A DNA stretch of 64,000 nt from Candidatus Poribacteria bacterium (GCA_022822085.1 JAJECK010000127.1:1-64000); one strand, 5' to 3'; positions 24,079-34,439 are shown, numbered from the stretch's first letter. Notes: generated by a model from the sequence alone, not told the origin. Made by a program: numbers and translations.

Positions 24079-25755
24079 ATGGAACTTTCAGGAGCACAAA
24101 TCCTGGTTGATGGTCTCAAACGTGAAGGTGTCGAATATATCTTCGGTGTGAACGGTGGCGCGGCGATGCCGATTTTCGATGCCCTCTATGATGAAACAGA
24201 AGTAAAACTAATCCCCATGCGTCATGAGCAAGGTGCTTCTCATGCCGCCGACGGATATGCACGCGCCACAGGTAAGGTGGGAGTCGCTCTCGCAACATCA
24301 GGCCCAGGTGCAACCAATCTTGTTACCGGAATTGCGACTGCATATATGGACTCAATTCCCATGGTTGCGATTACCGGACAAGTGATGACAGATTTTATCG
24401 GCAGTGATGCCTTCCAAGAGTGTGATGTTATCGGTGTCACCCGTCCTATATGTAAGCATAGTTATCTTATCAAGAGTTGTGATGAAATTGCAGATGTTAC
24501 TGCAGAAGCATTTCATATAGCCAGCACAGGAAAACAAGGTCCTGTCATTATCGACATCGCGAAGGATGCGCAAAGAGAAGAGACGCAATTTCAATATCCT
24601 GAAACAGTCGATCTCCGCAGTTACAAACCACAAGTGAATGGAGATCCTGTACAAATTGAAAAAGCCGCTGCGTTAATTAAAGAAGCGAAATGTCCAATGC
24701 TATATGCGGGGGGTGGGGTCGTTCTTGCAAATGCAAGCGAGGAGCTTCGGAAATTAACCTTCAATACACAGATACCTATTACTGTCACTTTAATGGGACT
24801 TGGGGCATTTCCTGAGACGCATCCGTTAGCGATGGAGATGCCAGGAATGCACGGTTCCTGTTGTGCAAATTATGCTTTCACCGATGCCGATCTTATCATC
24901 GCTATCGGCGCAAGATTTGATGATAGGGTTACAGGCGACCTCAGCAAATTCGCACCCAATGCAAAAAAAATACACATTGATATTGACCCGTCCTGTATCG
25001 GCAAGAATGTCCCCGTTGATGTGCCAATTGTTGGTGATGCTAAGAACGTCCTTACGGAATTAAACAAGTTGGTAGGAACCGCAGACATTGACCCATGGCG
25101 CAATCAAATACAGGAATGGAAACAGAAATATCCGTTTGAATATGAGCAGAAAGGCAACAAAGTGATGCCACAATATGTCATAGAAAAGATTTATGAGCAT
25201 TATAGCGATGCCATAGTTGTGGCGGATGTTGGGCAACATCAGATGTGGGCGGCGCAATACTTCAAATTTACAGAACCCAGAAATTGGCTAAACTCAGGAG
25301 GACTTGGCACAATGGGGTTTAGTCTGCCTGCAGCAATCGGTGCACAACTCGGATGTCCTGACAAAACTGTTGTTAATATCAATGGTGACGGATCCTACAT
25401 CATGACCATTCAAGAGTTAGTGCCTGCAATCACGATGAAGCTGCCTCTTAAGATTTTTATCATCAACAATATGTATTTAGGGATGGTACGACAATGGCAG
25501 GAACTATTCCACGATAAACGTTACGCCGCTGTTGATTACCACGACAACCCCGATTTCGCTTTGCTTGCACAAGCATTCGGTGCAACTGGTCTACGAGTGG
25601 AACATCCAGAAGATGTTGAACCCGCATTATTGAAGGCAAAAGGTATCAATGACGGTCCCGTTGTTATTGACTTTATTGTTGATGAGGAAGAGAACGTATT
25701 TCCAATGGTACCCGCAGGAAAAGGACTTGGAGATGTTATCCGAGGACTTTCTTAG
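24079..25755 (+). CDS. ilvB: Acetolactate synthase, large subunit
   Basis: This thiamin-diphosphate enzyme condenses pyruvate with pyruvate or 2-ketobutyrate, the first common step of branched-chain amino acid synthesis. GVNGGAAMPIFDAL, the catalytic Glu in PMRHEQGASHAADGYAR, ATSGPGATNLVTG, the FAD-region IGARFDDRVTG and the ThDP motif NGDGSYIMTIQEL ... NNMYLGMVRQWQ are present. The ATG at 24079 gives 558 residues and follows GAGG. An open frame extends upstream through the T-box terminator to 23866, but that part is leader RNA. It is followed by ilvN and controlled by the T-box. Confidence 0.96.
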   Translation: MELSGAQILVDGLKREGVEYIFGVNGGAAMPIFDALYDETEVKLIPMRHEQGASHAADGYARATGKVGVALATSGPGATNLVTGIATAYMDSIPMVAITGQVMTDFIGSDAFQECDVIGVTRPICKHSYLIKSCDEIADVTAEAFHIASTGKQGPVIIDIAKDAQREETQFQYPETVDLRSYKPQVNGDPVQIEKAAALIKEAKCPMLYAGGGVVLANASEELRKLTFNTQIPITVTLMGLGAFPETHPLAMEMPGMHGSCCANYAFTDADLIIAIGARFDDRVTGDLSKFAPNAKKIHIDIDPSCIGKNVPVDVPIVGDAKNVLTELNKLVGTADIDPWRNQIQEWKQKYPFEYEQKGNKVMPQYVIEKIYEHYSDAIVVADVGQHQMWAAQYFKFTEPRNWLNSGGLGTMGFSLPAAIGAQLGCPDKTVVNINGDGSYIMTIQELVPAITMKLPLKIFIINNMYLGMVRQWQELFHDKRYAAVDYHDNPDFALLAQAFGATGLRVEHPEDVEPALLKAKGINDGPVVIDFIVDEEENVFPMVPAGKGLGDVIRGLS

Positions 25756-25769
25756 TCATGAAAAGTAGT

Positions 25770-25792
25770 TGGCGCGCTTTGTAAGCGCGCCA
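25770..25792 (+). repeat. GC-rich hairpin between ilvB and ilvN
   Basis: TGGCGCGCTT and AAGCGCGCCA form a perfect 10-bp stem with a TGT loop in the 74-base gap. There is no T-run, so it is more likely an mRNA-stabilising or attenuating structure than a terminator. Confidence 0.55.
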
Positions 25793-25829
25793 CAATAACG
25801 TACAACTATTCATGTTATAGCAAAATAAA

Positions 25830-26327
25830 ATGAGTAAAGAAGAACGACACATTTTCTCAGTGATGGTTGAGAACCGATTTGGAGTCCTGGCACGCGTCGC
25901 TGGACTTTTTAGTGGACGTGGTTTCAACATTGACAGCCTTAACGTCGCAGAAACACACGACAAAAGTGTTTCACAGATTACCCTCGTTACACATGGGGAT
26001 GCACAGATAATTGATCAAATCTATCAGCACCTTAATAGACTTATTGATGTTATTGATGTTACAGACCTTTCCACTGGCACGCATGTTGAACGAGAACTCC
26101 TACTCCTCAAGATTAGCACGGATGATCCGCGAAAACGAGCGGAAATTCTGCAAGTCGCAGAAGTGTTCCGCGCACGCGTCATAGATACAAAACCTGCCTC
26201 ACTTGTGCTTGAAATTACCGGTGATGAAGGAAAATTAGAAGCAGCAATAGAAATTTTCAATACTTACGGTATTCTTGAGTTAGCGCGTACAGGCAAAATT
26301 GCAATGATGCGGGGAGATACAAAATAG
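25830..26327 (+). CDS. ilvN: Acetolactate synthase, regulatory small subunit
   Basis: The small subunit activates the large one and confers feedback inhibition by valine. The N-terminal ACT domain reads HIFSVMVENRFGVLARVAGLFSGRGFNIDSL, followed by a second ACT-like region with LEITGDEGKLEAAIEIF. The length of 165 residues is normal for the bacterial IlvH/IlvN type. It lies 74 bases after ilvB with an intervening hairpin, and its start has no strong ribosome-binding site. Confidence 0.95.
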   Translation: MSKEERHIFSVMVENRFGVLARVAGLFSGRGFNIDSLNVAETHDKSVSQITLVTHGDAQIIDQIYQHLNRLIDVIDVTDLSTGTHVERELLLLKISTDDPRKRAEILQVAEVFRARVIDTKPASLVLEITGDEGKLEAAIEIFNTYGILELARTGKIAMMRGDTK

Positions 26328-26372
26328 CATTTGTTAGTAAAACCTTTCAAGTTCCTAACGAGGCAGGTTTCC

Positions 26373-26440
26373 TCCTCCGCTGGCGAGGTTTCCGAACCTC
26401 GCCACATTACCGAAATATTTTCTTAATCTTCATTTAGTTT
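26373..26440. repeat. Family B right half
   Basis: CGCTGGCGAGGTTTCCGAAC with CCTCGCC, then ACCGAAATATTTTCTTAATC and TTCATTTAGTTTG, matches the right half of the other family B copies. No left arm is found upstream, so this copy is truncated. Confidence 0.55.
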
Positions 26441-26629
26441 GTGTCCTAAAGAATTAAAACCATAGCAAGCGGAAATGAGATAATATTTTATAGGAATGGT
26501 ATTACTTGCACACATTTGTCCCGTCCACTTTCCAGTTTGCATACACACTACTGCACAAACTGGAAAGTGGACGCTACAGCACAGTCCGACGGTTTAGGTT
26601 TAACGGACCAAAAGTGTGCATATATTTTT

Positions 26630-26642
26630 GGATTTTACTATA
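26630..26642. repeat. Solo family A end
   Basis: GGATTTTACTATA, preceded by a sequence complementary to the usual CCAAAAATATxTxCACA interior, is an isolated right end of the family A element. The region 26490-26580 also holds an inverted repeat of a GTCCACTTTCCAGTTTG type. Confidence 0.5.
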
Positions 26643-26706
26643 AAAGAGAACAGTGCGTTAGTGGTGAACTATTGTAGAACAAACTTTCAGTTTGCGGACG
26701 AATATG

Positions 26707-26838
26707 CACAAACTTTATGAAGATTAAATTATTAATTGGGTAATTCTCGTATTCCCCAAACCCCGTAGGTGCGGTTTCCTAACCGCACTGGACATCTCTA
26801 TGAAATCACCTTATTTATTTCTTAATCTTCATAAAGTT
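26707..26838. mobile_element. Palindromic element, family B copy 3
   Basis: Perfect 17-bp inverted ends, AACTTTATGAAGATTAA and TTAATCTTCATAAAGTT, bound an element whose central hairpin is here GTGCGGTTTCCTAACCGCAC instead of the GCGAGG version. This shows that arms and core vary independently. Confidence 0.75.
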
Positions 26839-27014
26839 CGTGCTGCATCGGTGGCAACTTAGGTAAAAAAACGGAGGTAAATTTTAGAAATAGAAGTTGT
26901 GGAATATTTTTGGCTGCAACAAAAATATTCCACAGAGAATAACAGAAAACACATTCCCATCATCCATGGACTTACCATCGGGAACTCATTGAGACCATAA
27001 GGGAAAAAGTATTT

Positions 27015-27927
27015 ATGATAGAAAAAGAATTTAGAAATGAAGACCCTCCTGGTAAGATCGTAGTCCTTATACTTCTTGTTGTTTCTCTTATAGGCGCGGG
27101 AACAGTATCCATTAAAATTGGTTTGCAAGGTTTCCCGCCACTAAAAATGGCATTCTTACGCAGCATCTTAGGTCTTATCGTAGTTGGAGGGATAGGACTC
27201 ATCTATGGGGTGTCAATGCGGTTGCGCATGGTAGAATTGCCCCGGTTACTCTTGATTACAGCACTACAAGTATCGCATATAATTACACTAAATGTCGGGA
27301 CTCATCACACGACGGCTTCTCGTTCTACTATATTTTTTTACGCTGTATCCAGTATTTGTAGTTCTGCTTGGGCATTTCTTGCTACCAAATGATCGACTCA
27401 CCCCTACAAAACTCATGGGAATCCTCGCTGCCTTCGGTGGTATGCTTGTAGCACTCGCACCCAATCTACAAGGTATGTCTGTTACCGAGTACCTCATCGG
27501 GGATTTGATTGTAACACTGTCCGCTTGTTTACTGGCATTCCGCATTACGTTGACAAAATTGTTTGTCCAAGAGATATATCCGTATCGCCTTCTCGTCTGG
27601 CTATTAGGTTTAAGCATGCCGTTTTTTTTCGTATTAAGTTATCTCTTTGAACGTGAGCAACCAATTGAGTGGTCTTATGCAAGCAGTGCGGCGCTGCTTT
27701 ACCAAGGATGGGTTGTAACAGGTTTCTGTTTTATCGCCTTAACATCGGTGCTAAGGAAGTACAAAGCAAGCAAATTGGTGGTCTTTTCTTTTCTCATGCC
27801 AGTGTCAGGAGTATTGTTTAGCAGCTTGTTATTAGGCGATACGTTATCTACTAACTTAGTGGTGGGCACTGGATTAGTAGCAGCAGGAATTTACCTGGTG
27901 AACCTGCGACTTGAAAAAGTGGAATGA
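27015..27927 (+). CDS. EamA/DMT-family permease, frameshifted
   Basis: A drug/metabolite transporter-type inner-membrane protein with about ten hydrophobic segments in two EamA halves (for example KMAFLRSILGLIVVGGIG and GILAAFGGMLVALAP). The reading frame changes at the T-run 27333-27339. The first frame closes at 27392, and the second, open from 27292, continues to 27927. Removing one T makes STIFF run directly into TLYPVFVVLLGHF, completing the expected helix. The substrate is unknown. The interruption may be a real inactivation, slippage-prone control, or a sequencing error. Confidence 0.8.
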
Positions 27928-28033
27928 ATGGGATTGCACTGTGTATAAATTAACGTGAGTTTGATAATTTGACACATAAGTCTCCATTCGTTGGGTTTCG
28001 TTCCTCAACCTAACGTACAGGGATTATTAAATT

Positions 28034-28046
28034 TATAGTAAAATCC
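28034..28046. repeat. Solo family A left end
   Basis: TATAGTAAAATCC, identical to the left end of the family A elements, occurs 47 bases before the next start codon. The continuation (AAACGCTTTTGGTCCGGGGA) does not match the family interior, so only the end is present. Confidence 0.5.
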
Positions 28047-28092
28047 AAACGCTTTTGGTCCGGGGACCTAAACAGATAGAGAGGGAGGCAAT

Positions 28093-31000
28093 ATGGAGTT
28101 TGATAATAAATACATTATAATAATCAGTTGTTTATTCTTTTTGATTGCTGGTTTTCAAGTTGTAGACGCACAGGAAGATATTGCACAACAGGCTTATGCC
28201 ATCTTTCAGCAACACTGCCTCAGTTGCCACGGAGAATCTGGCGCATATAAGGATAGCCTCCTAATTGACCGCACCGCGCTTATTGATACTCAGGTCGTCA
28301 TCCCGGGCGCCCCAGAAAACTCAGAGTTCTATAAACGACTACTTGGGTCTACTGAAAAAGGACCGCAGATGCCACTTAATCTACCACCACTTTCACAGGA
28401 AACTATTCAAACAATCGCGCAATGGATTACTGCAGGTGCACCAGACTGGGATGTCCAGCGTGACATAAATTTTATTACCACAGATACAATACTTGGGACT
28501 ATCCAAACCCATCTGGAATCACTTGACGCCTTTGACCGTCCCTCTGCACGCTATTTTACATTAACACATCTCTATAATGCAGGTGAAAGTCCGCAGACAC
28601 TCAGTGACTATCGAATCGCACTCTCCAAACTGATAAATAGTCTTTCGTGGAAGCTTGAGATCACTAATCCTACACCCATTGATACCGCAAAAACAATTTT
28701 CTATATAGACCTACGCCACTACGAATGGAGGACCAGAACCGATGTCTGGGCACTAATTGAGCAGGTATATCCTTACAACATTGCGTTTGATTCTGAAACA
28801 CAAGCGGGTCTACTTGAAAAACTGACACAACTCCAAACTGAAACGGGCAGCACAGTGCCTTTTGTACATGCAGATTGGTTTCTCGCAACCGCATCGTTAC
28901 CACCCTTATATCATGATATTTTAGACCTGCCACAAACAGATCGTGCGTTGGAAACACAATTAGAAGTGAATGTTGAGAGTAATATCAGAAACGCACCAGG
29001 AATAAATGTCTGGCGGGCAGGATTCAACGATTCGGGAGTTTCCACAAACAACCGTGTTGTGGAACGACACGCATCTCGGGACGGTGCCTATTGGAAAAGT
29101 TACGACTTTGCAGGAAGCACAGATTCACAGAATATCTTTACACATCCACTTGATTTTACACACGATGGTGGCGAAATTATCTTCAATCTACCGAATGGGT
29201 TGCAGGCATATTTTCTGGTGGATGCTAACGGTACCCGGCTGAACGAGGCACCAATCGACATCGTTTCCAACCCAGCAGCCAGCGATCCTACGGTGCGAAA
29301 CGGTCTTTCTTGTATCGGGTGTCACGACCAAGGCATGAAAAAGTTTACTGACAGCGTACGAGCAGCAATTGAACAGGATCAAAACCCTCCGTATAACAGA
29401 GAACATGCGTTACGCCTCTATCCGGAGCAATCAAAACTTAATGAGTTACTGCAAAAAGATACGCAAAGGTTTCAACAGGCACTGGAAAAAATTGGCGGTC
29501 CATTTGAGGATGAAGAATCGAGGCAACAATTCTTCAAGCGACATGAAAACGAACCGGTCCAAAGGTTTCATGAAGTATTTCAAGGTCCGTTAGATGCATC
29601 ACATGCTGCCGCCGCAATCGGCTTAGAAACAGCAGTATTCCTCACACAGATAAGTGAGAAACAGAGTTTAAAAAACTTGGGATTACAAACACTCATAGAT
29701 GAAAATGGCAATGTGAAACGGGATGCATGGACATCAAATTTTCACGACATCATTACAGCATTGAATACACCGGACAGTGAGCTGCCGCCAGTTGTTGAAC
29801 GTCCAGATCGTATTCCTGGGGCGGGTGTCTATATTCCTGATGCGAATTTGCGTGCTGCAATTGAAGAAGCACTCGGTAAAGCAGCAGGTGAAGTGATTAC
29901 GGTAGAGGATATGGAGACGTTAAAAGAACTTAATATGGAAAAAAAGGAAATCGGTGATTTAACAGGGCTTCAGTATGCAACAAATTTGGAAGAATTAAAG
30001 ATTAGTCGAAACCCAATATCTGATCTATCACCACTCGCTGGACTAACAACATTAAAGACACTTGAAATTCATTGGACACAACTATCTGACCTATCACCTT
30101 TGGCAAAGTTAATTAACCTCCAGCACTTAGGAGCATGGGGCAAAGATTATACTGTGTCCGATCTATCACCACTTGCGAATTTGACCAACCTAAAACATTT
30201 AGATATGAGTGGCAGTAGAGAAATTACAGACATATCTCCCCTTGCAAACTTAAAAAATCTGACATATTTGCGTCTTTATGATAACTCAATATCAGATATT
30301 TCCGCGCTGGCAGGTTTAATTAATTTGGAAAAATTATTCGTAGAGGCAAATAACACAACTTTAAATCTCGCCCCCTTAGTTAATTTAACACGTCTAAAAG
30401 ATCTCAACCTCGCCAGCAACAAAATCTCGGACATATTTCCGCTGTCAGGATTAGACGCATTAGAATGCTTAAGTCTTGCCAAAAATAATATATCAGATAT
30501 ATCACCATTGGCAAAGCTTACAAATTTAAAAGAGTTGATTTTGGATAAGAATATAATCGAGGATGTATCCCCGTTAGCAGGACTTACGAACTTGATGATA
30601 TTAAACATCAGTAGAAACCCAATAACTGATTTCTCACCTTTAACGGAGCTCTTTGAAAATACAAATATAGTTTTTGATGTTGCTATTCCCGATCCAAATC
30701 TCCGCTCAATAATAGTGAAAGCACTTGAAAAAGAAGATGCTACTGCTCCGATTACGCTTCAAGAGATGGCAACACTAACACAATTGAGAGCAAGCAATAA
30801 GGACATCCATGATTTAACTGGTATTGAGTCCGCAATAAATCTGGAAGAGTTATGGATTTCAGGGAACCCTATATCTGATATCTCGCCACTTGCTGGATTG
30901 ACAAATTTTATTGGATTACATGCATGGAGAACGCCTTTATCTGATCTTACCCAACTTTCTGGATTGAAAAAACTGAGATGGTTAGACTTTGGTCACACCC

Positions 31001-33087
31001 CAACAGATGCAAATGGAGACTTAATTGAGAACTTAGATCTGGCACCGCTGGAAGGAATAACAAGCCTGAAAAAACTGACGTTTTATGCATGCGGTATACA
31101 AGACATATCTCCGCTTGCGGGTTTAACAGAATTGACACACTTGCGCCTTGGTGGTAACAGGCTATCGGATGCATCGGCTGTTGCAGGTTTAATAAACTTG
31201 GAACATTTGGATGTTCACCACGGTTCGTTATCCGATTTATCGCCGCTAGTAGAGTTAACTAAGCTGAAATACCTAAACCTTTACGACAATAGATTGATAT
31301 CCGATGTATCACCATTGGCAGGATTAACAAGTTTGACACAGCTTGAACTTCACCGAAACAAGATCATTGATGTTTCTCCTTTAGCAGGATTAATTAACTT
31401 GAAAAAACTAATCCTACGTGAAAATTTAATATCCGATATTTCTCCTTTGCAGGGATTGTCTAATGATACATATATTAGTTGGCTTAAAAATCCAGGGACA
31501 CCTGTAGAGGGACCGATAATAGAGGGTCCTTGGTTATGGATGCTGTTTCCAGACACACGCCTTGACAGCGAGATAGATTTGTTGGCAGAGATGAGTGACG
31601 GATTTGTAACGGAACATCAAATTGCTACCGAAGGTGCAATTGTGGGAAAGGCAGTTGGAGAAAATTTGTGGACAGCTCACAAAATTTCTTCTACAAGTAG
31701 AAATAATATCAAAGAAATATTAAGTATTTTCGGTTGGTCTGAAGATCAAGAGATTGATAGTAACGTTGTCTATGGTTCCATAATCTTAAGTTCAAAGTGG
31801 GAACAAAACACAAGGATGCTCATTGGGACTTCTGATAATTGCAAGATTTGGCTCAACGGTGAGTTGGTTCATCAAGACCTCAGACCTGGAGGAAGTGCGT
31901 ATGCCGAGTATGATATTTTTTTTCCAATCACCTTGAAACAGGGGACAAATGTTTTATTAGTCGCTGTTGACGATGGAAGCGATTGGTTCAACGGCTTTTT
32001 TGGATTTGAAGAAGGCACGGAGTATACATTAATTCCTCCTGGTGTCGGCTTCACATTTTCTGCAACGGAGACAACCCTTCTTTCAGGCGATATGTTTACA
32101 CTGAACCTCAACACAGAAAACATCACCGACTTAGCAGGCTGGCAAGCGGATATTATATTTGACCCCAATGTGCTTGAAGCAGTTGAAATCACTGAAGGAA
32201 ATTTTCTGAAGGCGGAAGGCAGAGATACTTACTTCCAAGCTGGTACGATTGATAATGCAGTAGGTAAGATAACAGGACTCAGTACCGCGCGGATTGCTGA
32301 GAATGGTGTCAGCGGCACAGGCACGCTACTATCTGTAAAATTCATAGCAAAGGCAGGCGGCGAAACACAAGTGACACTGGAAAACTTTGAATTCGGTTCT
32401 ATTACTGGTGATGTCATCCCATCTGTTCCGCCGAATATCACAATTACTGTCGGAGAATATCCCGCTTGGGATGTGAATCAGGATGGACGTGGGAGCGTTC
32501 TGGACCTCATTCTCGTAGCACGGGATTTGGGCTCAGACACACCTGCTAACTTAAGAACGGACGTCAATCGTGATGGCACTATCAACATCCAAGACCTTAT
32601 CATCGTTGCACAACACATCGGTGAAACTATAGACGACTCCGCCGCACCCGCAATCTTCGCTATTGACAACAAAGAATTAACGCCTGCAATGGTTCAAACA
32701 TGGATAGAACAAGCGCAACTTGAAGATGACGGTTCTATTGTTTTCCAACAAGGTATTGAAAACCTGCAGAAACTTTTAGCATCATTGCTTCCTGAAAAAA
32801 CTGCACTGTTAGCAAACTACCCTAACCCGTTCAATCCTGAGACATGGATCCCGTATCACCTCGCGAAGTCTGCGGATGTCACATTGACTATATATATGGC
32901 AAATGGTGTAGTAGTTAGGAGATTGGCACTTGGACATCAGACTGCCGGTATCTATCAGAATCGCAGCCGTGCAGCCTATTGGGATGGTAAAAACAGTGTG
33001 GGTGAACTCGTGGCAAGCGGTATCTACTTCTACACATTAACTACAGGAGATTTCACTGCAACGCGCAAGATGTTGATAAGGAAGTAA
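28093..33087 (+). CDS. Giant exported cytochrome c/LRR/cohesin/dockerin protein
   Basis: A 1664-residue secreted protein. After a signal peptide it has a cytochrome c-like domain with CLSCH (Cys42, Cys45, His46) and a second heme-type site CIGCH (Cys407, Cys410). Two internalin-type leucine-rich blocks follow (about 576-1140, unit ISDISPLAGLTNL), each opened by a cap of the IPDANLR type. Then come a PA14-like beta region (about 1150-1310, with LIGTSDNCKIWLNGELVHQD), a cohesin-like domain (1316-1455), a dockerin pair (about 1459-1512: DVNQDGRGSVLDL, DVNRDGTINIQDL) and the C-terminal sorting-type domain. GAGGGAGG precedes the ATG. The role of heme sites attached to an adhesion-like scaffold is unknown. 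Confidence 0.9.
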   Translation: MEFDNKYIIIISCLFFLIAGFQVVDAQEDIAQQAYAIFQQHCLSCHGESGAYKDSLLIDRTALIDTQVVIPGAPENSEFYKRLLGSTEKGPQMPLNLPPLSQETIQTIAQWITAGAPDWDVQRDINFITTDTILGTIQTHLESLDAFDRPSARYFTLTHLYNAGESPQTLSDYRIALSKLINSLSWKLEITNPTPIDTAKTIFYIDLRHYEWRTRTDVWALIEQVYPYNIAFDSETQAGLLEKLTQLQTETGSTVPFVHADWFLATASLPPLYHDILDLPQTDRALETQLEVNVESNIRNAPGINVWRAGFNDSGVSTNNRVVERHASRDGAYWKSYDFAGSTDSQNIFTHPLDFTHDGGEIIFNLPNGLQAYFLVDANGTRLNEAPIDIVSNPAASDPTVRNGLSCIGCHDQGMKKFTDSVRAAIEQDQNPPYNREHALRLYPEQSKLNELLQKDTQRFQQALEKIGGPFEDEESRQQFFKRHENEPVQRFHEVFQGPLDASHAAAAIGLETAVFLTQISEKQSLKNLGLQTLIDENGNVKRDAWTSNFHDIITALNTPDSELPPVVERPDRIPGAGVYIPDANLRAAIEEALGKAAGEVITVEDMETLKELNMEKKEIGDLTGLQYATNLEELKISRNPISDLSPLAGLTTLKTLEIHWTQLSDLSPLAKLINLQHLGAWGKDYTVSDLSPLANLTNLKHLDMSGSREITDISPLANLKNLTYLRLYDNSISDISALAGLINLEKLFVEANNTTLNLAPLVNLTRLKDLNLASNKISDIFPLSGLDALECLSLAKNNISDISPLAKLTNLKELILDKNIIEDVSPLAGLTNLMILNISRNPITDFSPLTELFENTNIVFDVAIPDPNLRSIIVKALEKEDATAPITLQEMATLTQLRASNKDIHDLTGIESAINLEELWISGNPISDISPLAGLTNFIGLHAWRTPLSDLTQLSGLKKLRWLDFGHTPTDANGDLIENLDLAPLEGITSLKKLTFYACGIQDISPLAGLTELTHLRLGGNRLSDASAVAGLINLEHLDVHHGSLSDLSPLVELTKLKYLNLYDNRLISDVSPLAGLTSLTQLELHRNKIIDVSPLAGLINLKKLILRENLISDISPLQGLSNDTYISWLKNPGTPVEGPIIEGPWLWMLFPDTRLDSEIDLLAEMSDGFVTEHQIATEGAIVGKAVGENLWTAHKISSTSRNNIKEILSIFGWSEDQEIDSNVVYGSIILSSKWEQNTRMLIGTSDNCKIWLNGELVHQDLRPGGSAYAEYDIFFPITLKQGTNVLLVAVDDGSDWFNGFFGFEEGTEYTLIPPGVGFTFSATETTLLSGDMFTLNLNTENITDLAGWQADIIFDPNVLEAVEITEGNFLKAEGRDTYFQAGTIDNAVGKITGLSTARIAENGVSGTGTLLSVKFIAKAGGETQVTLENFEFGSITGDVIPSVPPNITITVGEYPAWDVNQDGRGSVLDLILVARDLGSDTPANLRTDVNRDGTINIQDLIIVAQHIGETIDDSAAPAIFAIDNKELTPAMVQTWIEQAQLEDDGSIVFQQGIENLQKLLASLLPEKTALLANYPNPFNPETWIPYHLAKSADVTLTIYMANGVVVRRLALGHQTAGIYQNRSRAAYWDGKNSVGELVASGIYFYTLTTGDFTATRKMLIRK

Positions 33088-33125
33088 TTTCTTGACTGAT
33101 CGGATACATAAAGGATTGACTCTAT

Positions 33126-33313
33126 TATAGTAAAATCCAAAAATATGTTCACATTTCAATGAACAACAATCCCCACACCATCACCCGCTGGCGAGGCGGG
33201 GAATGCCTAAATGGCATTCATACCCGGGGAATGACTAAATGTCATTCATACCGTTGATTTCTTGATTTCTTCCTAACCTCGCTAATGTCCAGGTAATTAT
33301 GGATTTTACTATA
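33126..33313. mobile_element. MITE-like element, family A copy 3
   Basis: Perfect 13-bp inverted ends, TATAGTAAAATCC (33126-33138) and GGATTTTACTATA (33301-33313), bound 188 bases. The interior has an extra tandem GGGGAATG(C/A)CTAAATGGCATTCATAC-like unit and a duplicated TTGATTTCT, making it the longest copy seen. Confidence 0.8.
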
Positions 33314-33341
33314 CAATGATTTAAAGAGAGGAAAAAATATA

Positions 33342-34334
33342 ATGGCAACAATTTATTACGATAGCGATGCAAATTTTGATTTACTGAAAGAACGCACCGT
33401 CGCCATCATCGGATATGGCGCGCAAGGCAGAGCACAAGCACTAAACCTCCAAGACAGCGGTGCAAACGTTGTTGTTGGATTATACGAAGGCAGCCGTTCA
33501 AAACCCCGGGCAGAAGCTGAGGGCATAACCGTCAAAACCGTTGAAGAAGCATCGGCAATGGCAGATATTGTCCAGATTCTCATTCCAGATGAAAAACACT
33601 CTGCTGTCTACAGAGATGAGATCGCACCGAACATGCAGGAGGGCAATATGCTGATGGTTTCACACGGATTCAGCGTACATTTCGGACAGATTGTCCCTGC
33701 CAACGATATAGACGTGACAATGATAGCCCCGAAAGGCCCCGGTTCACTTGTCCGTGAAGTGTTTGAAGGCGGCGGCGGAGTGCCGTGTCTCATCGCTATC
33801 CATCAAGACACCACTGGTGCTGCTCGCGACATTGCACTCGCTTATGCAAGAGGAATCGGTGGCACACGCGCAGGGGTGATAGAAACCACATTTCGTGAAG
33901 AAACTGAAACCGACCTTTTCGGTGAACAAGCCGTGCTGTGTGGCGGCACTGCTGCCCTCATTAAAGCCGCATTTGATACACTCGTTGAAGCAGGTTATCA
34001 ACCCGAAATGGCATACTTTGAATGCCTACACGAATTGAAACTCATTGTTGACCTACTCTATGCCGGAGGACTAAGCAAAATGCGGAACGATATTAGTAAC
34101 ACTGCAGAATATGGTGATTTGACGCGTGGTCCTGTACTCATTGACGATAGTGTTCGCGAAAAAATGCGTCAGATTCTTGAAGATGTACAAGGTGGTATCT
34201 TTGCACGGGAATGGGTACTTGAGAATCAAGCGAATCAACCAGTGCTCCAAGCACTTCGCAGACAGGAATCAGAACTGCAGATTGAAGAAGTTGGCAAAAA
34301 CCTGCGCAGTATGATGAGTTGGCTTGACGAATAG
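33342..34334 (+). CDS. ilvC: Ketol-acid reductoisomerase
   Basis: The enzyme rearranges and reduces acetolactate (or acetohydroxybutyrate) with NAD(P)H in valine/isoleucine synthesis. The nucleotide loop [44 protein letters not shown] and the metal-binding [13 protein letters not shown] and [13 protein letters not shown] segments are complete. The length of 330 residues indicates a class I enzyme. GAGAGG lies before the ATG. It stands alone about 7 kb downstream of ilvBN, with no ilvD or leu gene adjacent and no T-box visible before it. Confidence 0.97.
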   Translation: MATIYYDSDANFDLLKERTVAIIGYGAQGRAQALNLQDSGANVVVGLYEGSRSKPRAEAEGITVKTVEEASAMADIVQILIPDEKHSAVYRDEIAPNMQEGNMLMVSHGFSVHFGQIVPANDIDVTMIAPKGPGSLVREVFEGGGGVPCLIAIHQDTTGAARDIALAYARGIGGTRAGVIETTFREETETDLFGEQAVLCGGTAALIKAAFDTLVEAGYQPEMAYFECLHELKLIVDLLYAGGLSKMRNDISNTAEYGDLTRGPVLIDDSVREKMRQILEDVQGGIFAREWVLENQANQPVLQALRRQESELQIEEVGKNLRSMMSWLDE

Positions 34335-34343
34335 ATTGTTTTT

Positions 34344-34377
34344 ACGGTAGGTGTGGTTTCTTATCCATACCTACCGT
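34344..34377 (+). terminator. Hairpin downstream of ilvC
   Basis: ACGGTAGGTGTGG and CCATACCTACCGT form an imperfect stem of about 12 bp, starting 9 bases after the ilvC stop. The T-run after it is weak, so the terminator call is tentative. Confidence 0.5.
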
Positions 34378-34439
34378 TATCCTTACAACATGCAACTATT
34401 ATAGCTAATGTACGACACTCTTGAGGAGTCAATCCAAAT

